Assembly (NCBI GenBank): GCA_024235215.1
Contig: JACKMU010000005.1
Span: forward strand, 248,001 to 312,000
DNA: 64,000 bases
DNA from: Chromatiaceae bacterium
Lineage (GTDB): Bacteria; Pseudomonadota; Gammaproteobacteria; Chromatiales; Chromatiaceae
Direction: 5' to 3'
Shown: piece by piece, positions 54,787-62,970 of the stretch
How the letters are laid out: the number at the start of each line of letters is the position of its first letter
How positions within the stretch are numbered: position 1 is the first letter of the stretch
Made by a program: the position numbers and the translations under genes
The notes under the pieces: model-generated
Databases searched by the model: none
The model's input: the letters and a program-made list of their open reading frames with translations, nothing else
What the model was told of the DNA's origin: nothing

Positions 54787-55554
54787 ATGAGTCTGCGAAC
54801 GAACTATCCCGGTAAGCCGGAGCGGGTCTATTTCTTCGGCACCTGCCTGATCGATCTGCTCTATCCGGAGGCGGGCCTGGCGGGCATGCAGTTGATCCAG
54901 CGCGAAGGGGTCCAGGTGATCTTTCCACAGAACCAGACCTGCTGCGGACAGCCGGCCTGGAACTCTGGCTATCGCAACGAGGCACGATCGGTGGCGTTGA
55001 CACAAATGCAGTGCTTTCAGCAAGAGTTTCCTATCGTCGTGCCATCGGGTTCCTGCGCCGGGATGTTGCGTGAGCACTATCCCGAGATGTTCAGCGGAAC
55101 CCCTCAGCACAGCGCTGCGTTGGCATTCTCGAGTCGGGTTTACGAACTGACCGAGTTTCTGACGCAGGTGCTCAGGGTCAAGCTCGAGGATCTGGGAAAG
55201 CCGGTCAAGGTCGCGCTGCACGTCTCCTGCTCCGCCCGCCGCGAGATGGGGGTATCCGGTGCACACCAAGCACTGCTGCAGCAGTTGAAAAATGTCGAAC
55301 TGCTGGAACCGGAGCGCAAGGAAGAGTGCTGCGGATTCGGCGGTACTTTTGCGGTGAAACATGCAGAGATCTCCGCAGCGATGGTGGAAGAGAAGGCGAA
55401 CGCACTGCTCGCCACCGGTGCTGAAACTCTGGTCAGCGGCGACTGCGGCTGTCTGATGAACATCACCGGCAATCTGAACCACCGCAAGAGAGACCTTCCA
55501 GGATGCCACATCGCCACATTTCTTTGGGAGCGCACCAATGCAGCAGAGCATTGA
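54787..55554 (+). CDS. lutA: L-lactate utilization protein LutA (CCG-domain Fe-S protein)
   Basis: 255 residues with two CCG-type cysteine-rich domains: QTCCGQPAWNSGYRNEA in the first half and EECCGFGGTFAVKHAE in the second, plus SGSCAGMLREHYPE. LutA, LutB and LutC form the iron-sulfur L-lactate oxidase that replaces LldD in many bacteria. The ATG at 54787 has GGAG six bases before it; the frame begins at a GTG two codons earlier. Its end overlaps the lutB start by 17 bases. Confidence 0.93.
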   Translation: MSLRTNYPGKPERVYFFGTCLIDLLYPEAGLAGMQLIQREGVQVIFPQNQTCCGQPAWNSGYRNEARSVALTQMQCFQQEFPIVVPSGSCAGMLREHYPEMFSGTPQHSAALAFSSRVYELTEFLTQVLRVKLEDLGKPVKVALHVSCSARREMGVSGAHQALLQQLKNVELLEPERKEECCGFGGTFAVKHAEISAAMVEEKANALLATGAETLVSGDCGCLMNITGNLNHRKRDLPGCHIATFLWERTNAAEH

Positions 55555-56956
55555 TTTCCATCACCGGGTAGGGAGCGCCTTGCACGACCCGCAGATCCGC
55601 AGCAACTTCAGACAGGCGATGGATGGCCTGATGTACAAGCGCCAGCACTCCTTCCCGGATGCCGACGAGTTACTCAGACTCCGTCTGCGCTCTGCCGAGA
55701 TCCGCATCAACGCCCTCTCCAGACTGCCGGAATTGCTGGAACAACTGGAGACACGCTGTAGCGAAAACGGTATCCAGGTGCATTGGGCCGAGACAACGGA
55801 GCAGGCCAACGCGATCGTACTCGACATCATGAACCGCCACGATGCCGGAATGCTGATCAAAGGCAAGTCGATGGTGTCGGAGGAGATGGAGCTGAACCAC
55901 TATCTGGAACAGCATGGTGTAACCTGCCTGGAGTCGGACCTTGGGGAGTTCATCGTACAGCTTGCCGGTGAACCGCCGTCGCACATCGTCGCGCCGGCCA
56001 TTCACAAAAGCCGGCAGCAGATCGCAAGGTTGTTCAGTGAGAAATTTCCCGAGATCCCCTACAGTGACGATGTGGACACGCTGACGCGCAGTGCCCGGGA
56101 GATTTTGCGGCGCAAATTCCACGCAGCACCGGTGGGTCTCTCCGGGGTCAACTTTGCTGTGGCCGAGACCGGCACCCTCTGCCTGGTGGAAAATGAGGGG
56201 AACGGGCGCATGTGTACGACCATCCCTCCGGTGCATATTGCGGTGACCGGGATCGAAAAGGTGGTGGAGAAACTTTCCGACATCCCTCCTCTGCTCAGTA
56301 TTCTACCGCGCTCGGCGACCGGCCAGCACATCACCACCTACTTCAATATGATCAGCTCACCGCGCAAACCGGATGAGCGGGATGGGCCGCAAGAGGTGCA
56401 TCTGGTACTGCTCGACAACGGCCGCTCGCGCATTTACCAGGACGAACAGCTGATCGCCACATTGCGTTGCATCCGTTGCGGCGCCTGCATGAACCACTGC
56501 CCGGTCTACGCGCGTATCGGCGGCCATGCCTACGGCAGTACCATACCCGGACCGATCGGTTCCATTCTGGAGCCGCAGAAAGCGGGGCTGGAACAATTTG
56601 GAGATCTGCCTACCGCCTCCACCCTATGCGGCGCCTGCGGAGCGGTGTGCCCGGTGCAGATACCAATCCCGAATCTGCTCAATCGACTGCGCTACGAACG
56701 TGTCCGGCAGGATCACACTGGAGCCACCCCGGGTCAGGGGAGTCAGCGCAATCCCTGGGAGGCACGCATCTGGAGCAGCTGGCGCTGGATGCACGCAAAC
56801 CCCTGGCTATACCGGCTGGGTACGCGTGTCGCGACCGGCCTGCGTTGGCTGATACCGCAACGGCTCGGGGCCTGGACCCGGGTGCGCAGCGCGCCCCGGA
56901 TCGCGAAAAAATCACTGCACACACTGGCGCGCCAGAAGGGTTTCACCCATGAGTAA
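55538..56956 (+). CDS. lutB: L-lactate utilization protein LutB
   Basis: 472 residues. The LUD domain covers about residues 50-300 (GMLIKGKSMVSEEMELN, VAETGTLCLVENEGNGRM). Two 4Fe-4S clusters follow in CIRCGACMNHCPVYARIGGHAYG and CGACGAVCPVQIPIP, then a DUF3390-like tail. It is the largest subunit of the LutABC complex. It overlaps lutA by 17 bases and lutC by 8 bases, so the three are translationally coupled. GGGAG precedes its ATG. Confidence 0.94.
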   Translation: MQQSIDFHHRVGSALHDPQIRSNFRQAMDGLMYKRQHSFPDADELLRLRLRSAEIRINALSRLPELLEQLETRCSENGIQVHWAETTEQANAIVLDIMNRHDAGMLIKGKSMVSEEMELNHYLEQHGVTCLESDLGEFIVQLAGEPPSHIVAPAIHKSRQQIARLFSEKFPEIPYSDDVDTLTRSAREILRRKFHAAPVGLSGVNFAVAETGTLCLVENEGNGRMCTTIPPVHIAVTGIEKVVEKLSDIPPLLSILPRSATGQHITTYFNMISSPRKPDERDGPQEVHLVLLDNGRSRIYQDEQLIATLRCIRCGACMNHCPVYARIGGHAYGSTIPGPIGSILEPQKAGLEQFGDLPTASTLCGACGAVCPVQIPIPNLLNRLRYERVRQDHTGATPGQGSQRNPWEARIWSSWRWMHANPWLYRLGTRVATGLRWLIPQRLGAWTRVRSAPRIAKKSLHTLARQKGFTHE

Positions 56957-57638
56957 CGCACGTTCCAATATTCTTGGCCGCTTGCACAGCGGCAAAAAGG
57001 AGCTTTTTCCAACGACGGAACCAACCCGGATACCGCTGGCGCACTGGGACAGACAGGGCCGCATCGATCAATTTCGCCGAAAAATGGAGTCGGTCCGCGC
57101 CGAAGTCCATGTGACACCCAGGACGGAGTGGGTCAACCTGCTGAAGCGACTGGTTGCAGAGAAGCAGGTGGCCAATCTGCTCTACGCTCCCGATGGCCCG
57201 CTGGGCGAAGCACTCTCCCAGGCGTGGGAGGCCGGTGCTTCACCGCTGATCGCACGGGACGGTCCCTTGGAGCAGTGGAAAGAGGAGCTGTTTTTCAGCG
57301 TCGGCGGCGCCATCACCTCCACGCGCTGGGCGATTGCGGAAACCGGCACGCTGGTGCTCTGGCCCACGCCGGCGGAGCCGCGCTCATTATCCCTGGTGCC
57401 ACCGCTCCATTTCGCCGTGCTTGCCGAGAAGGATATCTACAATACCTTCGCCGAACTGGTGGAGAAGGAGCAGTGGCAGCGAGGGATGCCCACCAATGCG
57501 CTGCTGATCTCAGGTCCATCAAAGACCGCGGATATCGAACAGACCCTGGCGTACGGCGTGCATGGTCCGGTCGAGTTGATCGTCATCATCATCGACGACA
57601 CAGGCTCCGCAGAAACGGCACCGATAAGATCCCGCTGA
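56949..57638 (+). CDS. lutC: L-lactate utilization protein LutC (LUD domain)
   Basis: 229 residues with a single LUD domain and no Fe-S motif. Landmarks are SNARSNILGRLHSG at the N-terminus, AIAETGTLVLWPTPAEPR and SLVPPLHFAVLAEKDI, all typical of LutC. It is the last gene of the lutABC operon; its start overlaps the end of lutB by 8 bases. No Cys pair is present, so it is not an electron-transfer subunit itself. Confidence 0.93.
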   Translation: MSNARSNILGRLHSGKKELFPTTEPTRIPLAHWDRQGRIDQFRRKMESVRAEVHVTPRTEWVNLLKRLVAEKQVANLLYAPDGPLGEALSQAWEAGASPLIARDGPLEQWKEELFFSVGGAITSTRWAIAETGTLVLWPTPAEPRSLSLVPPLHFAVLAEKDIYNTFAELVEKEQWQRGMPTNALLISGPSKTADIEQTLAYGVHGPVELIVIIIDDTGSAETAPIRSR

Positions 57639-58001
57639 ACTGGATCACACTTCGTCTGTAGCGGAGCGTGGTGATCCAGCGCCGCTGGTCAGTTCGTGAT
57701 GACGTTCGTTGCCCGGAAGTTTCCCTCCCTGTTTTATCCGCACGCACATCGACAATCGCCAGTGGATCCTCACCAGGCGGGCACAATTTCGTTCCCGTAA
57801 GACCACTTCCCGTACGAGTGACCGGTTTGCCGGATGGCACGAATTCAAGCCGGTACAGTTCACCTTTCCGCCCATCATGCAACTCGCCCGGCCGTGCCCC
57901 ACGCTGATCATCGTACCTCTTACAATCACTTATACTAAGGGTAAGCAACGCCGACTCTCTCTACACTGCATGACCGTTACCCGGCCGGAGCACGTTACAT
58001 C
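57639..58001. other. Intergenic region after lutC
   Basis: 363 bases. No convincing gene is seen. A 119-codon minus-strand frame (57589-57948) overlaps the end of lutC and contains KGELYRLEFVPSGKPVT, which looks faintly protein-like but has no family and no ribosome site. No terminator hairpin was identified after lutC. Confidence 0.35.
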
Positions 58002-58436
58002 ATGTTCACAGCAAAACTGCCGTTACGAACAAGAAAGCCTTGGCAATGGCTGCTCAGCATCCCACTGATCTTTCCCCCCGCTCCTGTGGGAGAGGCCATC
58101 GCACTGGAAGCTGAGCGACACGCCACTCCCTCACTGGTAAGTGAAGTCAACAGAATGGGTTCTGTGCGGGTAATAGTCACCCTGAAAATCAGCGACGCCG
58201 TGCACTCCAATACGCAGGCGATAGCGCAGGTACAACGCCTCCTTTTGGAGCAGCTTTCCCCTTTTTCTATTCGTATAATCAATCAGTTTCGTTCTTTTCC
58301 TTTATTAGCACTTGAAGTTGGTCCTGTTGCGCTGGGTTATTTGTTGGCCTCTCCGCTGGTCTCCTCGGTAGAAGCGGATGCCATTGCACACCCCCAACTT
58401 CCCGGCGCGGATGGTACGCTAGATAGCATGCAGTAG
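58002..58436 (+). CDS. Secreted subtilisin-propeptide (inhibitor I9)-like protein
   Basis: 144 residues. The N-terminus has a basic-hydrophobic signal (KPWQWLLSIPLIFPPAPVGEA). The remaining part has the I9 inhibitor/propeptide pattern: SVRVIVTLKISDAV, QVQRLLLEQLSPFSIRIINQF, FPLLALEVGPVALGYLLASPLVSSVEAD, which closely parallels the prodomain of the protease encoded 22 bases downstream. It could serve as an inhibitor or folding helper for that protease in trans. Start and identity are moderately sure; function is inferred. Confidence 0.65.
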   Translation: MFTAKLPLRTRKPWQWLLSIPLIFPPAPVGEAIALEAERHATPSLVSEVNRMGSVRVIVTLKISDAVHSNTQAIAQVQRLLLEQLSPFSIRIINQFRSFPLLALEVGPVALGYLLASPLVSSVEADAIAHPQLPGADGTLDSMQ

Positions 58437-58457
58437 GCTATTCATGGAAATTTAACT

Positions 58458-61400
58458 ATGTGCCACTTGGAGTCATCAACCTGTGCCGCTGAAGCACCGA
58501 AGTGGTGGTATCGGATCGCCGGACTCCTGATCGCCCTGTTTTCCCTGACGCTGGCACCCATTGCCGGGGGATCCCTCCCGGAAAACGAGCAACCACCGGC
58601 AGCGTATCAGCGTCAGCTTGAGGGACTTCTCCATGAGGCTGAAGCAGCAGGAGAGATACCCGTCATCATGGAACTGAACCTGGCCACCCGTCCGGAAGGG
58701 GCGTACGCAACAGAACACTCAAAACAAAACCAACGAGACAACATCAAAAGCATCCAGGAGAGGGTGCTGGCCAGATTGAGCATCTATCAGACAAAGCGGC
58801 TGAAAAAGTTCAAGCACCTGCCCTTCATCGCCATGAGACTGGATAGCGCCGGCTTACAGGCGGCAGGGAACGACCCGGATATCACCCGGATTTACCAGGA
58901 TAGACTCAGCGCCCCCACACTGGCTCAAAGCACACCGCTGATCGGTGCCACCGAAGCCTGGGCCTCGGGATTCAGTGGCAGCGGACAGACAGTCGCCGTG
59001 CTCGATACCGGGGTCCAGTCGAGCCACCCGTTTCTCTCCGGCAAAGTGCTCCACCAGGCATGCTTTTCCACCACCTACGCGCCCTACTCTGCGAGCACGC
59101 TCTGCCCCAATGGTTTCGATTCCCAAACCGGCGCAGGTGCAGGCGAACCCTGTTCTGCCGCTGCCGGCTGCGACCACGGCACCCATGTCGCGGGAATCGT
59201 CGCGGGAAAAGGAAGTGGTGGCACCAGTTTCTCGGGAGTGGCACGGGATGCTGGAATCATGGCAATACAGGTTTTTTCGCGCTTCGATGATCCGGATCTA
59301 TGCCGCTACGGCAGTCCCTGTGTACTCTCTTTCACATCGGACCAGATCAGTGCCTTGGAGCATGTATACCAGCAAAAAGATAGTTTCAACATTGCTGCGG
59401 TGAACATGAGTCTGGGCGGCGGCTACTACGCTACTGCCTGCGACAGCAGCGAACCTGCCACCAAGGCGGCTATCGATCTGCTGAAATCCGCCGGTATAGC
59501 AACGGTGATTGCCTCGGGTAACGAAGGTTTCAGAGACGGTATCAGTTCTCCCGCCTGCATCTCGTCCGCGATCAGCGTCGGCTCCACGACAAAAACGGAT
59601 ACCGTATCGAGCTTTTCCAACAGCGCTCAGATCCTGGACCTGCTCGCTCCCGGTTCCAGTATCAACTCATCGGTCCCCGGCAGCGGTTTTGCGTCGTTCA
59701 GTGGCACCTCCATGGCCACACCGCATGTCGCTGGTGCTTTTGCCCTGTTGCGTTCCAAGGCATCCAATGCCTCCGTAGACGAGATGCTGAATGCGCTGCG
59801 CTCCACCGGGGAGCCAATTACCGACTCGCGCAACGGTATCGTGAAACCGAGAATTCAGGTCGACGCGGCTCTGGCAGAAGTGGGTGCACCACCCAACACC
59901 GGATTCCTGGCTTTGTCGCCTGCAGAGGGGTTATCGGTATCCGGCAGTGTTGGGGGACCCTTCACCCCGACAAGTAAGAGCTATACGCTAACCAACAGCG
60001 GCGGCGCAACGATCGGCTACTCCGTCTCCGAGAGCGTCGACTGGGCGAGTATCGCCCCACAATCGGGAACCTTGCTGTCTGGGGAGAGCCAAGTGATCAC
60101 CGTCACCATCACAGGTGCAGCGAACAGCCTCGCCGCCGGAGGATATGCCACCGCCATCAATTTCACCAACACCAGCAACGGACAGGGCAGCACCACCCGA
60201 TCGCTCACTTTGACGGTCACCGGTACGGTTGCCGCCAATGACAAATTCTCGGACGGAATCCTGCTGCAGCACTCTTCGGGGAGAACCGAAGGTTCCAACC
60301 GGAGTGCATCGAAAGAGAATGGTGAACCCAACCATGGCGGAGTCAGTGGTGGGCGTTCCGTCTGGTGGCGCTGGATCGCCCCCGCAGTTGGCGAAGTCAC
60401 CTTCGACACTTTCGGAAGTGATTTCAATACCACGCTGGGCGTCTATACCGGCGCAACTGTTGCCGCGCTGACAACAAAAGCGGGCAACGATGATACCCAT
60501 GGTGAACAGAGCGAGGTCAGGCTGCAGACGGCCGCGGGCGTGCTCTACCACATTGCGGTTGACGGATTTAACGGGGAAGAGGGGGAAATCCTGTTGAACT
60601 GGAGCTTCACACCGGATACGACGCCGGAGATTGAGATCTCTGTCGTTCCGGACAGCGGCTTCACTGCGACCGGTCCGCAGGGAGGACCTTTCTCCCCCAC
60701 GACGGTCACCTATACGTTGACCAACGTCAGCAGCACCACCCAGTCATTCCAGGTTGACAATGTTCCGAGCTGGCTCACCGCATCCGCAACGGCGGGGGTT
60801 CTCGCGCCTGATGCCAGTACCGTTGTCCAGTTCAGCATCAATGGCAACGCGAACACACTGCAACCGGGAAATCATGACGGCGCAGTTCTGATCAACGATA
60901 TCGCTCGCTCCATGCAACTGGTCGTCGCACCGATTGAATCAACCGGTAATGACCATTTCAGCAACGCGGAAGTGCTGAGCGGCCTGTTGCCGGAGCGCAG
61001 AAGCGGCACCAATGTGGACGCAAGCAAAGAGTCGGGGGAACCCGACCACGCCGGCAACGCTGGGGGTCGCTCGGTCTGGTGGCGCATCACCTCACAGGTC
61101 ACGGAACCCATTTCGGTGGACACGTTTGGCAGTGCCTTTGACACCACATTGGGAGTATATACCGGTAGCCAGGTCTCCCTGCTGACACTGGTGGCAAGCA
61201 ATGATGATGCGGCCGGCGGATTGCAGAGTCAGGTCAGTTTTGCCGCTACCGCCGGTATCACCTATTATGTTGCGGTGGATGGTTACTACGGAGCGAACGG
61301 CGCCATCTCCCTCAATCTGGCATCCGTGTCGGGTGGAACACCCGCAAATGACGCCTTTGGCAACGCGATCGCGCTGAATGGACTCCCGTTGTCCACCAGT

Positions 61401-62810
61401 GGTCACAATGCAGGAGCCACCCGGGAACCCGGGGAACCGGATAATGCTGGTATTACCGGTGGAAAATCCGTCTGGTGGCGCTGGATCGCACCCTCTCCCT
61501 CTCGGATGGTGACGATTGATACTTTTACAAGCAGTTTCGATACCACCCTGGGTGTCTACACCGGTACCCAGGTAGATGGTCTCACTCCCGTCGCTTCGAA
61601 TGACGACAGCGGCAACCTTCTGCAGAGCAGCGTCTCCTTTCAGGCCCTCGCTGGTACGCCCTATTATCTCTCCGTCGACGGATATAGTGGGGAGTATGGC
61701 GAAATTGCACTGCATATCACCGGCGTCGACGCCGCGAGCCACACACTCCAGGTCGGGACTGTCGGTCAGGGCTCGGTGACAAGTAATCCGTCCGGAATCG
61801 ACTGTCAAAGTGACTGCAGCGAAACCTACCCGTATGGAACAGGCGTCGAGCTCATGGCAACACCGGACATCGGTTGGGGTTTTGCGGGCTGGAGCGGTGC
61901 ATGTGTTGGCAGCGGTGCATGCATCCTGTCGATGTCCGATGACAAAAGCGTGGTTGCGACATTCGCCCCGCAAGGAGAAGCCAGTATCCTGCTGGTCGAT
62001 GATGACGACAACGACCCGGATACCCTTGCCTATTACACCGCGGCACTCAACGCCTCGGGCGTCACCTATGATGTCTGGGATACTGTGGGAGGTTACAATG
62101 AGCCGAACAGCGCTGCTTTGACACACTACCAGACAGTTATCTGGTTCAGTGGACACAACTATGATTCTGCCGGGCCAGGCGCATCTGGAGAATCCGCGTT
62201 GGCGAGCTACCTCGAGGCGGGTAGATGTCTGGCCATCAGCTCACAGGACTATCTGTTCAGTCGCTTCGACATCACTCCCTTCATGTCACAGTATCTGGGG
62301 CTGGACTCTGTCATCCAGGACGTTCTGCAAACCAATTTGACCGGTAGTGGACCCTTTGTCAGCCTTGGGGTTTTACCAACACTCGACTATCCTTTCCTCA
62401 ACTTCAGCGATGCACTGAATCCCGACAACAGCGCCGCTGTCGCTTTCCTGGGTAATGACGGTTACGCAGGAATATATAAGATCGGCAATGGTTACCGTAC
62501 CACCTTCTGGGGTTTTCCATTCGAGGCGATTTCCGATCCGGCAGGCCGTGCCGCCGTCATGCAGAGTCTGCTGGCGTTTTGCGGATACATGGACACTGAT
62601 GGTGATGGTATTGTCGACAGTATCGATCCTGACGATGACAACGATGGCATTCCGGACCAGCAGGAAATTGGCCTGAAAACCGACCCCAAAAATCCTGACA
62701 CCGATGGCGACGGTGTCAGCGATGGTGACGAAGTGGCGCAGAGGCGGAATCCATTGGTCAATGAGGCTGCCGTGCTAGCGGCAGTCATGAGCGCATTGCT
62801 CGGGGAATGA
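58458..62810 (+). CDS. Multidomain secreted subtilisin-like (S8) peptidase
   Basis: 1450 residues with an N-terminal signal/anchor (about 17-37) and a prodomain (about 60-150). The S8 catalytic domain (about 165-470) has the triad Asp183 (VAVLDTGVQ), His243 (DHGTHVAGIVAG) and Ser418 (SGTSMATPHVAG), with oxyanion Asn in ASGNEG. After it come two BACON-like beta-domains alternating with three pre-peptidase C-terminal-type domains (about 594-716, 831-955 and 963-1086, each with SVWWRWIAP-like sequence). Then follow a bacterial repeat (GYGTVELMATPDIGWGFAGW-type), a flavodoxin/GATase-like domain (about 1174-1375) and Ca-binding thrombospondin-type repeats (DTDGDGIVDSIDPDDDNDG). It is a surface or secreted protease. 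Confidence 0.93.
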   Translation: MCHLESSTCAAEAPKWWYRIAGLLIALFSLTLAPIAGGSLPENEQPPAAYQRQLEGLLHEAEAAGEIPVIMELNLATRPEGAYATEHSKQNQRDNIKSIQERVLARLSIYQTKRLKKFKHLPFIAMRLDSAGLQAAGNDPDITRIYQDRLSAPTLAQSTPLIGATEAWASGFSGSGQTVAVLDTGVQSSHPFLSGKVLHQACFSTTYAPYSASTLCPNGFDSQTGAGAGEPCSAAAGCDHGTHVAGIVAGKGSGGTSFSGVARDAGIMAIQVFSRFDDPDLCRYGSPCVLSFTSDQISALEHVYQQKDSFNIAAVNMSLGGGYYATACDSSEPATKAAIDLLKSAGIATVIASGNEGFRDGISSPACISSAISVGSTTKTDTVSSFSNSAQILDLLAPGSSINSSVPGSGFASFSGTSMATPHVAGAFALLRSKASNASVDEMLNALRSTGEPITDSRNGIVKPRIQVDAALAEVGAPPNTGFLALSPAEGLSVSGSVGGPFTPTSKSYTLTNSGGATIGYSVSESVDWASIAPQSGTLLSGESQVITVTITGAANSLAAGGYATAINFTNTSNGQGSTTRSLTLTVTGTVAANDKFSDGILLQHSSGRTEGSNRSASKENGEPNHGGVSGGRSVWWRWIAPAVGEVTFDTFGSDFNTTLGVYTGATVAALTTKAGNDDTHGEQSEVRLQTAAGVLYHIAVDGFNGEEGEILLNWSFTPDTTPEIEISVVPDSGFTATGPQGGPFSPTTVTYTLTNVSSTTQSFQVDNVPSWLTASATAGVLAPDASTVVQFSINGNANTLQPGNHDGAVLINDIARSMQLVVAPIESTGNDHFSNAEVLSGLLPERRSGTNVDASKESGEPDHAGNAGGRSVWWRITSQVTEPISVDTFGSAFDTTLGVYTGSQVSLLTLVASNDDAAGGLQSQVSFAATAGITYYVAVDGYYGANGAISLNLASVSGGTPANDAFGNAIALNGLPLSTSGHNAGATREPGEPDNAGITGGKSVWWRWIAPSPSRMVTIDTFTSSFDTTLGVYTGTQVDGLTPVASNDDSGNLLQSSVSFQALAGTPYYLSVDGYSGEYGEIALHITGVDAASHTLQVGTVGQGSVTSNPSGIDCQSDCSETYPYGTGVELMATPDIGWGFAGWSGACVGSGACILSMSDDKSVVATFAPQGEASILLVDDDDNDPDTLAYYTAALNASGVTYDVWDTVGGYNEPNSAALTHYQTVIWFSGHNYDSAGPGASGESALASYLEAGRCLAISSQDYLFSRFDITPFMSQYLGLDSVIQDVLQTNLTGSGPFVSLGVLPTLDYPFLNFSDALNPDNSAAVAFLGNDGYAGIYKIGNGYRTTFWGFPFEAISDPAGRAAVMQSLLAFCGYMDTDGDGIVDSIDPDDDNDGIPDQQEIGLKTDPKNPDTDGDGVSDGDEVAQRRNPLVNEAAVLAAVMSALLGE

Positions 62811-62970
62811 GAATTTCCGCCACTGCAGGGAGAGGTCGTCATGACAGGGTTGCAGTGATCACAGTCAGGAGATCCCCGGGCAGCATCGCACTTTCCGAAC
62901 AGCGAATCCGCTGCGAGTGGGACAGAACGCCCAGCCGCACAGCACTCCTTTCTGCAACAACCGGATCCCG

